Shown: positions 34,723-44,800, counted from the stretch's first letter. The stretch: 47,496 nucleotides of DNA from Candidatus Gastranaerophilales bacterium (GCA_944322615.1 CALUPH010000014.1:1-47496), one strand, 5' to 3'. Notes: generated by a model from the letters alone, not told the origin. Numbers and translations are program-made.

Positions 34723-35075
34723 CAAAATATACTCCAAAAGAAAATTATACTTGGTAAAAATGATATACAATTCATAAATACAGAAATTTTAAATAAAGGT
34801 AAATTCGTTTCTTGAATTAAAAATTTTAAGCAAAAATATTTAGCAGTAATAACTAAAAAGAGAAAAAAGACCGGTGCACTTCCATATTCTTTGAACGGAA
34901 AGCCCCAAAGAATACCCGTAAATACTGCGGAAATAATCAGAACCCCGCATATTATATTTGAATAGAATATATTGGGGTATGATATAAATTTTTTTAATCT
35001 TAACAATTTTACAGCCATAAGTTCTAAAATACTTATGAAGACTGCATAAAGAAATAGAAATATACCAAAATACAT
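34722..35075 (-). CDS. Type A small polytopic membrane protein (A1), first gene of the operon
   Basis: This 117-aa protein has about four hydrophobic helices and is the most divergent type A member. The motif TNLPLFKISVFMNCISFL before the last helix is preserved, whereas the acidic position of the third helix is replaced (VITAKYFCLKFL). The ATG has an AGAGGT site. It overlaps B1 by one base and begins the minus-strand operon A1-B1-A2-B2-A3-A4-B3-MFS, divergent from gpmI. Confidence 0.72.
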   Translation of the reverse strand: MYFGIFLFLYAVFISILELMAVKLLRLKKFISYPNIFYSNIICGVLIISAVFTGILWGFPFKEYGSAPVFFLFLVITAKYFCLKFLIQETNLPLFKISVFMNCISFLPSIIFFWSIF

Positions 35076-35218
35076 AAAAACCTCTTTGTAATCATAGCAT
35101 TTTATCTATAGTTTGTACATTTTTATAAACATGAATTAATTTTCACATGTCATAGGGGCTTTAAATCTTTTTTTTATATCAGATAATAAAAGTATAATGA
35201 TATGAAAAGGGGAATATT

Positions 35219-36736
35219 ATGAAAAGAGTATTACTTTGTATAATGGATGGTTGGGGTATAAATAAAGATTGCCCTAAAGATGCTACGAAAGTTGCAAAGA
35301 CTCCGAATATGGATAAATTTTATGCAGAAGAAAAAAATATTCAGATTTTTGCAGACGGAGAACACGTTGGACTCCCTGACGGTCAAATGGGAAACTCAGA
35401 AGTAGGACACTTAAACATAGGTGCAGGAAGAGTTGTTTATCAAGATTTAACAAGAATTAATAAAGCAATTAAAGATGGTGATTTCTTTACTAACGAAAAA
35501 TTCTTAAAAGCCGTTGAACATGTTAAAAAATATGATTCGTCACTTCATATGTACGGACTTGTATCAACAGGTGGTGTTCACTCTTCATTAGACCATATTT
35601 TAGCTTTGATAGAATTTGCAAAACAACAAGGTCTAAAAAAGGTTTATTTCCACGCATTTTTAGATGGCAGAGATACTCCTCCGAAAAGTGCGGTTGAATT
35701 CTTATCTCAAGTAGAAGAAAAGCTAAAAGAAGCAGGACTTCCTCCTATAGCATCAGTAAGCGGAAGATACTATGCAATGGATAGAGATAATCGCTGGGAT
35801 AGAGTTGAAAAAGCTTATAATATGCTTGTTTTAGGAGAAGGCAATAAAGCAGAATCTGCAATTGAAGCTGTAGAAGCTTCTTATGCAAAAGATGTAACTG
35901 ATGAATTTGTTGAACCGACTGTTATTAATGTTCCAAATTCAAGAATACAAGATAATGATGCAATTATATTCTTCAACTTTAGACCTGATAGAGCAAGAGA
36001 AATTTCAAAAGCGATGATGTTCGAAAACTTCGATGGATTTAACAGAAAAGCTGTAAGAAAAAATCTATATTATGTAACCTTCAAACAATATGATGCATCA
36101 TTCCCATTCCCGGTTGCATTTGAACCACAACCATTGGTTAATTTGCTTGGTGAAGTTTTGGATAAAAACGGAGTAAAACAATTCAGAACCGCAGAAACAG
36201 AAAAATATGCACACGTTACATTCTTCTTTAATGGCGGTATTGATGAACCAAATAAATTAGAAACAAGAGTACTTATAAATTCACCAAAAGTTGCGACTTA
36301 TGATTTGCAGCCTGAAATGAGTGCACCTGCTGTGTGTGAAGAAGTTTTAAAAGCTATTGATAATAAAGATTACGGTTTTATATTGGTAAACTTTGCAAAC
36401 CCTGATATGGTAGGTCATACAGGTGTTATGGACGCAGCAGTTAAAGCATGTGAAACAGTTGATACTTGTGTCGGTAAAATTGTTGAAAAAGCAAAAGCTA
36501 ATGATGTTGCTGTTGTTCTAACTGCTGACCACGGTAATGCAGAATGTATGGAAGATAAAGTTACACATGCACCATACACTGCACACACAACAAACCCAGT
36601 TCCTTTATTTGTAATGAATGCCGGAAATGTTGAACTTAAAGAAACAGGTGCTTTATGTGATATAGCTCCAACAGTTCTTGACATTATGGGAATAGAAAAA
36701 CCAAAAGAAATGACAGGAGAATCTTTAATAAAATAA
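35219..36736 (+). CDS. gpmI: 2,3-bisphosphoglycerate-independent phosphoglycerate mutase GpmI
   Basis: This 505-aa alkaline-phosphatase-fold enzyme interconverts 3- and 2-phosphoglycerate in glycolysis using two Mn(II) ions and a phosphoserine intermediate. Seen are CIMDGWG (metal ligand D10), MGNSEVGHLNIGAGR (nucleophile S60), HAFLDGRDTPPKSA, VSGRYYAMDRDNRWDR, FFNFRPDRAREI and late metal motifs VGHTGVMDAAVKA and VVLTADHGNAE. Length and all motifs are standard. A GGGGAA site precedes the ATG, with TATAAT about 25 bp upstream. It is monocistronic with a strong terminator. Confidence 0.97.
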   Translation: MKRVLLCIMDGWGINKDCPKDATKVAKTPNMDKFYAEEKNIQIFADGEHVGLPDGQMGNSEVGHLNIGAGRVVYQDLTRINKAIKDGDFFTNEKFLKAVEHVKKYDSSLHMYGLVSTGGVHSSLDHILALIEFAKQQGLKKVYFHAFLDGRDTPPKSAVEFLSQVEEKLKEAGLPPIASVSGRYYAMDRDNRWDRVEKAYNMLVLGEGNKAESAIEAVEASYAKDVTDEFVEPTVINVPNSRIQDNDAIIFFNFRPDRAREISKAMMFENFDGFNRKAVRKNLYYVTFKQYDASFPFPVAFEPQPLVNLLGEVLDKNGVKQFRTAETEKYAHVTFFFNGGIDEPNKLETRVLINSPKVATYDLQPEMSAPAVCEEVLKAIDNKDYGFILVNFANPDMVGHTGVMDAAVKACETVDTCVGKIVEKAKANDVAVVLTADHGNAECMEDKVTHAPYTAHTTNPVPLFVMNAGNVELKETGALCDIAPTVLDIMGIEKPKEMTGESLIK

Positions 36737-36755
36737 CCTGTTAAATTAATAATTG

Positions 36756-36782
36756 AAAGCCCCGATAAAGGGGCTTTTTTTT
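36756..36782 (+). terminator. Terminator of gpmI
   Basis: AAAGCCCC (36756-36763) and GGGGCTTT (36770-36777) form an 8-bp stem with a 6-nt loop followed by a T tract. Confidence 0.92.
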
Positions 36783-36899
36783 ATATGGTTATTTGTAAAT
36801 ATAATGTACATAAATTCTCTTTGTGTTGTTAATGTCTTTAAATTTAAAATTTATATCGGATAATATAAATATAAAAAGTACAAATTAAAGGGCAATAAA

Positions 36900-39548
36900 A
36901 TGAGTTTAACCAAAATTGAAGATTTACCTACAGTTTATAATGCGAAAGAAACAGAAGAAAGTATTTATAAATTTTGGGAAGATAATGAGTGTTTTAAAGC
37001 TGATGCAAAATCAGAAAAAGAACCATATTCAATAGTAATTCCGCCTCCTAATGTTACAGGGGTATTACATATGGGACACGCATTAGACGGTACTCTTCAA
37101 GATATTTTAATAAGATATCATAGAATGTCCGGCTATGAAACATTATGGATGCCGGGTACTGACCATGCCGGTATTGCTACTCAAAATGTCGTAGAAAAAA
37201 AGTTAAGAGGAGAAGGTAAGACTCGTTTTGACCTTGGCAGAGAAAAGTTTGTAGAACTTACTTGGGAATGGGCTAATGAACATAAAAGTGCAATTCTTCA
37301 TCAATTCAAGAGATTAGGTGCTTCCTTTGACTTATCAAGAGAACGCTTTACTTTGGATAAAGGCTGTAGTGAAGCAGTAAAAGAAGTTTTTGTAAAATTG
37401 TACGAGAAAGATTTGATTTATAAAGGTGCCTATATTGTAAACTGGTGTCCTCGTTGTCAAAGTGCTATTTCAGATGTCGAAACAGATTATGAAACAGAAA
37501 AAAGTAATTTGTGGGAAATAAGTTATCCTTTGAAAGATGAAAAAGGAGCCATTGTAGTAGCAACAACAAGACCTGAAACTATCTATGGTGATGTTGCTGT
37601 TGCAGTTAATCCAAGTGATTTTAAATATAAAGATTTAATAGGAAAAACAGTTCTTATACCTTTAACAGGAAGAGAAATTCCTATAATAGCAGATGATTAT
37701 GTAGATAAACATTTTGGTACAGGTGCTTTAAAAATTACTCCCGCTCATGACCCTAACGATTTTGAAGTAGGAAAACGTCATAATTTGAAACCGATATGGG
37801 TAATAGATGAAGAAGGCAAAATGAAGGCATGTGAAGAAGTTCACTATGCTGTTCAAGGCTTAACAAGAGAAGAGGCTCGTATAAAAACAGTTGAAATGCT
37901 TCAAGAAAAAGGAAGATTGGTAAGAATTAAACCAATTGAACATAATGTTGGTAAATGCCAAAGATGTAATACAACTATAGAACCATTACTTTCGGAACAA
38001 TGGTTTGTAAGAATGGAACCTCTTGCTAAAGCTGCAATTGCGGCTATTGAAAATGGAGATATTAAATTTGTCCCTGAACGTTGGACAAAAAATTATCTTG
38101 GTTGGATGACAAACATTCGTGATTGGTGTATCTCTCGTCAATTATGGTGGGGACATCAAATACCTGCATATTATAATAATGAAACAGGTGAAATGGTTGT
38201 AGCAAAATCAAATCCTGATCCGTCTAAATATACACAAGAATCAGATGTTCTCGATACTTGGTTTTCATCAGGTCTATGGCCATTTTCAACAATGGGTTGG
38301 CCAAATACTGAAAGTGAAGATTTCAAAAAATTCTATCCTACTTCAACACTTGTAACAGGATTTGATATTATTTTCTTCTGGGTCGCAAGAATGATTACTA
38401 TGGGTGAAGAATTTACGAAGAAAGCTCCATTTTCAACCGTATATATTCACGGTTTGATTAGAGATGAAAATGGTCAAAAAATGTCAAAGTCTAAAGGTAA
38501 TACAATTGATCCTGTCGGTATAATTGATAAATATGGCTGCGATGCACTAAGATTTACTCTTACATCTTTGTGTACATATGGTGGTCAAGATATCAAAATC
38601 AGTGATGAAAAATTTGAATACGGAAGAAATTTCGCTAATAAAATTTGGAATGCTTCAAGATTTGTACTTATGAATCTTGAAGGTATTGATAATAATGATA
38701 TTGATTTTGAAAAGTTAACTCTTGCTGATAAGTGGATTTTGAATAAATTAAATGAAACAGCAAAAGAAACTAATGAAAATATTCAAAATTATAGAATTGG
38801 TGAAATGGCTCATACTTTATATGATTTCTTCTGGAACTCATATTGTGATTGGTATGTTGAAATCGCTAAGATTCAACTTCAGGATGATAGTTTAAAATTA
38901 AATACTCAAAGAGTATTAAGATATGTTCTTGATATGACATTAAGACTAATTCATCCTATTATGCCTCATATTACAGAATCTATTTGGCAATTGATGCCTA
39001 ATAAAAAGGACGTTAAAGCAATAATGCTTTCAAAATATCCTATATATGATGAAAAACTTAATTTTGCAGATGAAAATACCCAAATGGAATTGGTATTTGA
39101 AACTATCAAATCTTTAAGAAATTTAAGACAAAGTTTTAATATCCCAGTTTCAACCAAAGTTAATATTGAAATTTTGGCAGGTAATGGTGAAGAAAAAATC
39201 TTTGAAAAAGTAGAATCATATATTCATCGATTGGCAAGGGTAGAAGAAATTAAGTATGTTGATGAATCACATAAAACTATAAAACAATCAGCATCTGCTG
39301 TTGTAAGTAATTCTAAAATAATAGTACCTTTAGCCGGTTTGATTGATTTAAATGAAGAAATTAAACGTCAAAATAAAAAACTGGAAAAGCTTCTTTCTGA
39401 AAAGAATAGCTTACTTGCAAGAACAAACAATGAGAAATTTATGGCTAATGCAAAACCTGAATTAATCGAACAGACAAAAAACAGAATTGAGGAAATAATT
39501 GTTCAGGAAAAAGCTATAAATGATTTGATAAATTCATTGAAAGATTAA
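36900..39548 (+). CDS. valS: Valyl-tRNA synthetase
   Basis: This 882-aa class I synthetase charges tRNA-Val. Motifs are PPPNVTGVLHMGHAL (HMGH, 57-60), the editing domain region ATTRPETIYGDVAVAV and TGALKITPAHDPNDF, zinc-ribbon-like pairs CPRC and CQRC, DWCISRQLWWGHQIPAYY, LDTWFSSGLWPFSTMGWP, QKMSKSKGNTIDP (KMSKS, 527-531), an anticodon-binding domain and a C-terminal tRNA-binding coiled coil (about 815-882). The ATG follows AAAGGG. No T-box leader is visible in the 117 bp upstream. Confidence 0.97.
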   Translation: MSLTKIEDLPTVYNAKETEESIYKFWEDNECFKADAKSEKEPYSIVIPPPNVTGVLHMGHALDGTLQDILIRYHRMSGYETLWMPGTDHAGIATQNVVEKKLRGEGKTRFDLGREKFVELTWEWANEHKSAILHQFKRLGASFDLSRERFTLDKGCSEAVKEVFVKLYEKDLIYKGAYIVNWCPRCQSAISDVETDYETEKSNLWEISYPLKDEKGAIVVATTRPETIYGDVAVAVNPSDFKYKDLIGKTVLIPLTGREIPIIADDYVDKHFGTGALKITPAHDPNDFEVGKRHNLKPIWVIDEEGKMKACEEVHYAVQGLTREEARIKTVEMLQEKGRLVRIKPIEHNVGKCQRCNTTIEPLLSEQWFVRMEPLAKAAIAAIENGDIKFVPERWTKNYLGWMTNIRDWCISRQLWWGHQIPAYYNNETGEMVVAKSNPDPSKYTQESDVLDTWFSSGLWPFSTMGWPNTESEDFKKFYPTSTLVTGFDIIFFWVARMITMGEEFTKKAPFSTVYIHGLIRDENGQKMSKSKGNTIDPVGIIDKYGCDALRFTLTSLCTYGGQDIKISDEKFEYGRNFANKIWNASRFVLMNLEGIDNNDIDFEKLTLADKWILNKLNETAKETNENIQNYRIGEMAHTLYDFFWNSYCDWYVEIAKIQLQDDSLKLNTQRVLRYVLDMTLRLIHPIMPHITESIWQLMPNKKDVKAIMLSKYPIYDEKLNFADENTQMELVFETIKSLRNLRQSFNIPVSTKVNIEILAGNGEEKIFEKVESYIHRLARVEEIKYVDESHKTIKQSASAVVSNSKIIVPLAGLIDLNEEIKRQNKKLEKLLSEKNSLLARTNNEKFMANAKPELIEQTKNRIEEIIVQEKAINDLINSLKD

Positions 39549-39564
39549 TGATAATAATTTAAAT

Positions 39565-39597
39565 AAGAGGGAACATTATAAGTGTTCCCTTTTATTT
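39565..39597 (+). terminator. Terminator of valS
   Basis: GGGAACA (39569-39575) and TGTTCCC (39583-39589) form a 7-bp stem, extended by A/T pairs, followed by TTTTATTTT. Confidence 0.88.
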
Positions 39598-39703
39598 TAT
39601 ATAGTAAATTATAAAAATCTTGATTTGAAAAAATATAAAAAATTTGATATTTTATAGTAATGAAATTCAACTTGATAGATGAATTCTAAGTTGTTCAGGT
39701 ATA

Positions 39704-39716
39704 GTACAATTTGTAC
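39704..39716. promoter_or_regulatory. Palindrome directly before the DHH gene ribosome site
   Basis: GTACAA-T-TTGTAC is a perfect dyad immediately 5' of the GGAGG site of the DHH gene. It could be an operator, an mRNA hairpin or chance. Confidence 0.35.
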
Positions 39717-39727
39717 GGAGGACTATT

Positions 39728-40678
39728 ATGAGTGAAACATATACACTATATACAAGAAGTAATTTTGACGGTTTAGTATGTGCCGCATTATTAAAAGAAA
39801 TTGGTTTAATTGATGAGGTAAAATTTGTTCATCCTAAAGATGTACAAGATGGAAAAATTCAGTTGGGTGAAACTGATATTACTGCAAGTTTGCCATATTG
39901 CAGCGGTGTTTATATGGCATTTGACCATCATTCAAGTGAGGCCGTAAGGACAAAAGAAGTAAAAGAAAATTATATTATAGAGCCGGCAGCACCATCTTCA
40001 GCAAGAATTATTTATGAATATTTTGGCGGAGAAGATAGATTTTCTTCTAATTTGCATGATTTGATGGAAGCTGTTGATAAAGCGGATTGTACAAATTTCT
40101 CTGAAAATGATGTATTGAATCCTGAAGGTTGGGTATTCTTAAATTATTTGATGGATCCAAGAACAGGTTTGGGGCGTTTTAGAAATTTCAATATTTCAAA
40201 TTATAACTTAATGCTTAAGTTAGTAGATTTATGTCCTAAAAAATCAATTACGGAAATAATGGAAGACCCTGATGTTCGTGAAAGAATTGCTCTTTATAAT
40301 GAAGAACAAGAAAAATTTAAAGAACAAATTAAACGTTGTACTAAAGTTGATGGAAAAATTGCAATATTGGATGTACGCAATGAAGATGTTATTCATGTAG
40401 GAAACAGATTTATGGTATATGCTTTATTCCCTGAATGCAATGTTTCTGTTCACATTTTTTATGGTAAGCAAAATCAAAATACAGTTTTTGCTGTTGGGAA
40501 GTCCATAATAAATCGTTCTTGTCCTATTGATATAGGTGCGATGATGTATGAATATCAAGGTGGTGGACATATGAACGCCGGTACTTGCCAAGTAGATAAT
40601 GATAAAGCAGATGAAACTTTAAAAAGTATTATAGAAAATATAAAAAAACTGGAAGCAGAATCTGTAGTGCAAGAATAA
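39728..40678 (+). CDS. DHH/DHHA1-family phosphoesterase
   Basis: This 316-aa protein has a DHH N-domain with TRSNFDGLVCAALL (D14), a metal motif AFDHHSSEAV (D66-H67-H68) and MEAVDKADC (D117/D120), and a C-terminal DHHA1 domain with YQGGGHMNAGTCQV. Family members are manganese phosphodiesterases or pyrophosphatases that cleave nanoRNA, cyclic dinucleotides or polyphosphate. The first motif reads N-F-D rather than the usual D-x-D (N12, D14), so the exact substrate is open. GGAGG is 6 nt before the ATG. It is monocistronic with a strong terminator. Confidence 0.85.
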   Translation: MSETYTLYTRSNFDGLVCAALLKEIGLIDEVKFVHPKDVQDGKIQLGETDITASLPYCSGVYMAFDHHSSEAVRTKEVKENYIIEPAAPSSARIIYEYFGGEDRFSSNLHDLMEAVDKADCTNFSENDVLNPEGWVFLNYLMDPRTGLGRFRNFNISNYNLMLKLVDLCPKKSITEIMEDPDVRERIALYNEEQEKFKEQIKRCTKVDGKIAILDVRNEDVIHVGNRFMVYALFPECNVSVHIFYGKQNQNTVFAVGKSIINRSCPIDIGAMMYEYQGGGHMNAGTCQVDNDKADETLKSIIENIKKLEAESVVQE

Positions 40679-40704
40679 TAAAATAATAATATAATTTAAT
40701 ATGT

Positions 40705-40730
40705 AAAACAGCCTCGAATGAGGCTGTTTT
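40705..40730. terminator. Bidirectional terminator after the DHH gene
   Basis: AAAACAGCCTC (40705-40715) and GAGGCTGTTTT (40720-40730) form a perfect 11-bp stem with a GAAT tetraloop; T tracts follow on both strands, serving the convergent zinc-ribbon gene too. Confidence 0.92.
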
Positions 40731-40736
40731 TGTTTT

Positions 40737-41114
40737 CTATTTTCCTGCACCAATTAGTTTTCTCTCTTCTATTAAGTTGTCCTCCTTTTCTATCCAAACT
40801 TGCCTAATTGTATATTTGTTTTGTGGAATTACAATTTTTTTGAAAATGGCATAGTGAACATCAATAAAACTGACTTTATCAAGTTCCTGAATATAAAAGT
40901 CTGTAGCACCGCAATTGGGGCAGAACTTAGTATCAGGTTTTATTTCACTATATTCAGTGTGTGCGCTTCTTTTAATATTGCAACAACTGCAGCGAACAAG
41001 GAACCACTTATTTTTTATTAATGCACCACAGTCAGGACAGTAAGCTTCATCCACATCTATTGGTACATTTTTATGATTACATTCGTGTTTTTGTTTTAGA
41101 AAATCGAGTAACAT
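40737..41114 (-). CDS. Zinc-ribbon protein, function unknown
   Basis: This 125-aa protein has cysteine knuckles YCPDCG (C26, C29), RCSCC (C42, C44, C45) and FCPNCG (C65, C68), enough for one or two zinc ribbons, and an N-terminal CNHKN. The C-terminal third is mixed beta/alpha (VHYAIFKKIVIP, YTIRQVWIEKED) without a recognised domain. No signal peptide or membrane helix is seen, so a cytoplasmic nucleic-acid or protein-binding role is plausible but unproven. It starts 54 bp from the divergent AlkD-like gene; the ATG lacks a clear Shine-Dalgarno. Confidence 0.72.
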   Translation of the reverse strand: MLLDFLKQKHECNHKNVPIDVDEAYCPDCGALIKNKWFLVRCSCCNIKRSAHTEYSEIKPDTKFCPNCGATDFYIQELDKVSFIDVHYAIFKKIVIPQNKYTIRQVWIEKEDNLIEERKLIGAGK

Positions 41115-41156
41115 ATTTTATATATAATTGTCTTTTTTATAAAGTCAAAATTTATG

Positions 41157-41168
41157 TATAATTTATTT
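41157..41168 (+). promoter_or_regulatory. -10 box of a probable leaderless AlkD-like gene
   Basis: A perfect TATAAT (41157-41162) is followed by 6 nt and the ATG at 41169; there is no Shine-Dalgarno. An upstream ATG at 41154 overlaps this box, so it would lie outside the transcript. Confidence 0.5.
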
Positions 41169-41846
41169 ATGGACATATTAAAAAGACTGGAAAAAGAAGC
41201 AGATAAAAATTATCAGAAGTTTAGTTCTTCCTTGCTCCCTAATATTAATAATGTTTTGGGTGTCAGACTTCCAATATTGCGTAAATTGGCAAAGGAAATT
41301 GTGATAGAAAATAAATTTAAAAGTTTTCTTTCTGAAAAAAAGCATAAATATATGGAAGAATATATGCTAAAAGGTATGTTAATAGGTCTTTTAAAAGAGC
41401 CTGTTGAAGTAATTATCAATTATATAAAATTATTTGTTCCGCAAATTGATAATTGGGCAGTATGTGACAGCTTCTGTAATAGCTTAAAATTTACTAAATA
41501 TAATTTAAAAGAAGTATGGGATTTCCTTCAGCAATATTTTGAATCTTCATCTGAGTATGAGATTCGTTTCGCTTATGTAATGTTGTTAAATTATTATCTT
41601 AGTGATGAATATATAGATAAGGTGTTTTGTTTAGTTGATAAATTTAAGGATGATAGATATTATGCCCAAATGAGTGTGGCTTGGCTTGTTTCAATTTGTT
41701 ATATTAAATATCCATCGAAAACTGAACAATATTTAAAAAAATCAAAACTTGACAATTGGACTTATAACAAGAGTATACAAAAAATTTGTGAGTCTTTAAA
41801 AATAGATAAAGAAACAAAAATAAAACTAAGAATGATGAAACGCTAA
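41169..41846 (+). CDS. DNA alkylation repair protein (AlkD-like HEAT-repeat glycosylase)
   Basis: This 225-aa all-helical protein matches the AlkD family that removes N3- and N7-alkylated purines without base flipping. It shows LPNINNVLGVRLPILRKLAKEI at the start, then HEAT-like helices, IDNWAVCDSF (W96 and D100, at the spacing of the catalytic Trp and Asp of Bacillus cereus AlkD), FESSSEYEIRFAYVMLLNYYL, MSVAWLVSICYIKYP and LDNWTYNKSIQKI. I chose the ATG at 41169 rather than 41154 because the latter overlaps a TATAAT box and family members start near this point. It converges on the SNF2 gene with a 4-bp gap. Confidence 0.87.
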   Translation: MDILKRLEKEADKNYQKFSSSLLPNINNVLGVRLPILRKLAKEIVIENKFKSFLSEKKHKYMEEYMLKGMLIGLLKEPVEVIINYIKLFVPQIDNWAVCDSFCNSLKFTKYNLKEVWDFLQQYFESSSEYEIRFAYVMLLNYYLSDEYIDKVFCLVDKFKDDRYYAQMSVAWLVSICYIKYPSKTEQYLKKSKLDNWTYNKSIQKICESLKIDKETKIKLRMMKR

Positions 41847-41850
41847 TTTT

Positions 41851-44800
41851 TTAGTCCAAAGTAAAAATATCTTGTAAATCAGCATAAGTAAGTGTTTTAC
41901 CGATGTTTCTATCTACAGAAATTACAGAGTCTACAAGATTTCTTTTATCCATCTTTAATTTTTGAATTTTTTCTTCAACAGTATTTTTTGTAATTAACCT
42001 ATATACAAATACTTTCTTGGTTTGTCCTATACGATAGGCTCTATCTGTAGCTTGATCTTCAACAGCAGGGTTCCACCAAGGATCATAATGTATAACATAA
42101 TCAGCACCAGTTAAATTCAAACCTGTACCGCCTGCTTTTAAACTTACTAAGAATATTGGAATTGAACTGTCGTTATTGAATCTTTCAACAACTTCTTGTC
42201 TATTCTTTGTTGAACCTGTCAGGTATTCATGTTTTATACCTTCTTTTACAAGCCATTCTTTAACTATATCAAGCATATCTACAAATTGAGAGAATAGAAG
42301 AATTCTATGACCTTCAGATATAATTTCTTCAAGCATTGATTTTAATTGTTCAAATTTACCTGATGTTTCAATACCTTTTTTATTTTCTTTATCATATAAG
42401 CGAGGGTGACAGCATATTTGACGCAATCTTAAAAGTGCAGAGAATATACTCATGCGGCTTTTTTCCAGTCCGTTTTCGGCAATGGATTTAAATAATTCTT
42501 CTTTTGTAGAATCCAATACTTCAAGATAAAAGTCTTTTTGTTCCGGAGTAAGTTCGCAGTATGTTATGTTTTCAACTTTATCAGGTAAGTCTTTTGCAAC
42601 ATCTCTTTTCATACGTCTTAAAATAAACGGATATATTTGTGATTTTAATCGTTTTTCAACAATTTTTTCGCCTCTGTCTACAATTGGAGTGACATATCTA
42701 TAATTGAACTCTGACTGGCTTAATAAAAATCCAGGCATTAAAAAGTCAAATACAGACCATAATTCTTCCAGCTTATTTTCTATTGGTGTACCTGATAGCG
42801 CAAGTTTATGTTGACCATTTAAAGTTTTAATACATTTTGCTGTCATTGATTCAGGATTTTTTATATTTTGAGATTCATCCAAAATGATATATCTAAACTC
42901 ATATTTTTTAAGTTTTTCAATGTCGCGCCTAATTAAAGCATAACTTGTAATGATTATATCGTGTTTAGGTATTTCTTTAAAATGCTCTTTTCTGTCAACG
43001 CCCGATAATTTGAGACATTTCAATGTCGGTATAAATTTCTGTACTTCAGATTCCCAGTTAAAAACAACAGAAGTTGGGCATACAACTAAGCTTGGAGCTT
43101 TTTTATCTTTTTCTTTTGCTTTCTGTAAAAGAGTTAATGCTTGCAGCGTTTTACCTAAGCCCATATCATCAGCTAAGATGCCATTTAAACCATACTTGTA
43201 TAGGAACCATAGCCAACTGAAACCTTTATATTGATATTCTCTGAGCTCTGCATTTACACCTTTTGGAAGCGGAGCATTATCCATTGTTGAAAATGTTGAA
43301 ATTTGTTTCCAAAAGCTTGAAAAACGACGGCTCATTTTTAATTTAAAGCCAAGGTTTTGCATTTCGGATAATAAACCGGCACGGTATGTTTTTACTATGT
43401 ATCTGTTATCTTCATTTTTATATACGTCAAATGTGTTAAATGATTTTAAAAGTGAGAATATATCTTGTCCGGGGACTTCAACAAAACCATATCCTTTTAC
43501 TCTTAAATATTTATCACCTTCAATAATTAAATCATATATTTCTTCAAAAGAAATTTCTTCATCACCGACTTTCCCGTATAAAGAAACTTCAAAACTATCT
43601 GTTGAGTCAAGAGAAAAATCAATATCAGCAACCATTTCAAATGGTTTTTCGGAAAGTTTAAAGAAAGACATATCATCTTTTTCTTCAAATTTCCATCCGT
43701 CTCCTGCTTGTTTAAGATAATAGTTATAAAAATCTATTGCGTTTTCTTTCTCAATAGCCAAATTATTTGTTTGCATTGGGGCAAATTTACAAGCCAGAAG
43801 CATTTGGTATGCTCTTTCTTCGTGAGCAATATTTCTTCTTACCCAATATAATAAGTCCTCTTTTGGCTTCTTAATTGTTACATAAGGACTTTTTGATGCA
43901 GATTTGGAATATGCTACTCTTGTACCGTCATAATCAAATTCCAGTTCGGCTTTTAATGCACCATCGTAATCAAGCCCCATTGTTACTATGTTTAAAGGCG
44001 GTTTTTGTTCTAATGTTAAACGATCTATTACTTCTGATACTTCACAAGGAATTAAATTTCTAAGTTTTGGAAGTTCTTCATATAAGAATTTTGCACCTTC
44101 TGCATCTTTTACATCAGTAAATGTAGATTTGATTAGGTTTTGAGGCAAAGATGATAATGCTATATTTATTGGAAATACTTTGTTTTTATATCTTCCCCAT
44201 TTTAATTGTCTTGAAAAGTATCTTACTTCTTCAAAAGGAATAATATCATCTTTATCAGGTCTTTGCCAATATAAAGATAATAGAACATTACCAACCATAG
44301 AGAAATTGACAGCTAAAGATAATTTCCATTCTTCATTACCAAAAACAAGTTTTTGTTTTGATTTACCGTCAATTACATCATCAGCTTTTGCCAAAAGTTG
44401 GAAAAAACCGTCAAATTTTGCAATCGGGATATCATACCAACCTGCTTTTTTATCTAATCTTGAGTTTTTCATTAATAATTGGAATATTGCTAATTCTACT
44501 TTTTGAGAATTATTTAACTCAAAATTAGGATCTGCTTTTTGTGCTGCAATAATTGCTTTTAGAAGAGCTTCTATATCTCTGATTACTTTGTTTGTATTTC
44601 TATCCATAACTAAAATGGAAAAGAAGTTTTGACGGCGTTTTGCATTAAAATGGAATATATAACCGCCTTGCGGATTTTGATTCATCTGTGTTTGGAAATC
44701 AGAATAATCAGGTGCTATTTTAAAACGACGTTCTAAAAATTCATCATATGAATGATTTTCAATTGCTTTAATTGCAACTGCTATAGCATGTTTACACCAT

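Noticed and set aside
36783-36899. T-box or other riboswitch before valS
   Set aside because: The leader is short and A+T-rich with no T-box bulge, specifier hairpin or antiterminator.
42950-44506. Several 60-110 codon plus-strand frames opposite the SNF2 gene
   Set aside because: Antisense to a well-conserved ATPase with Leu/Ser-rich shadow composition and no ribosome sites.
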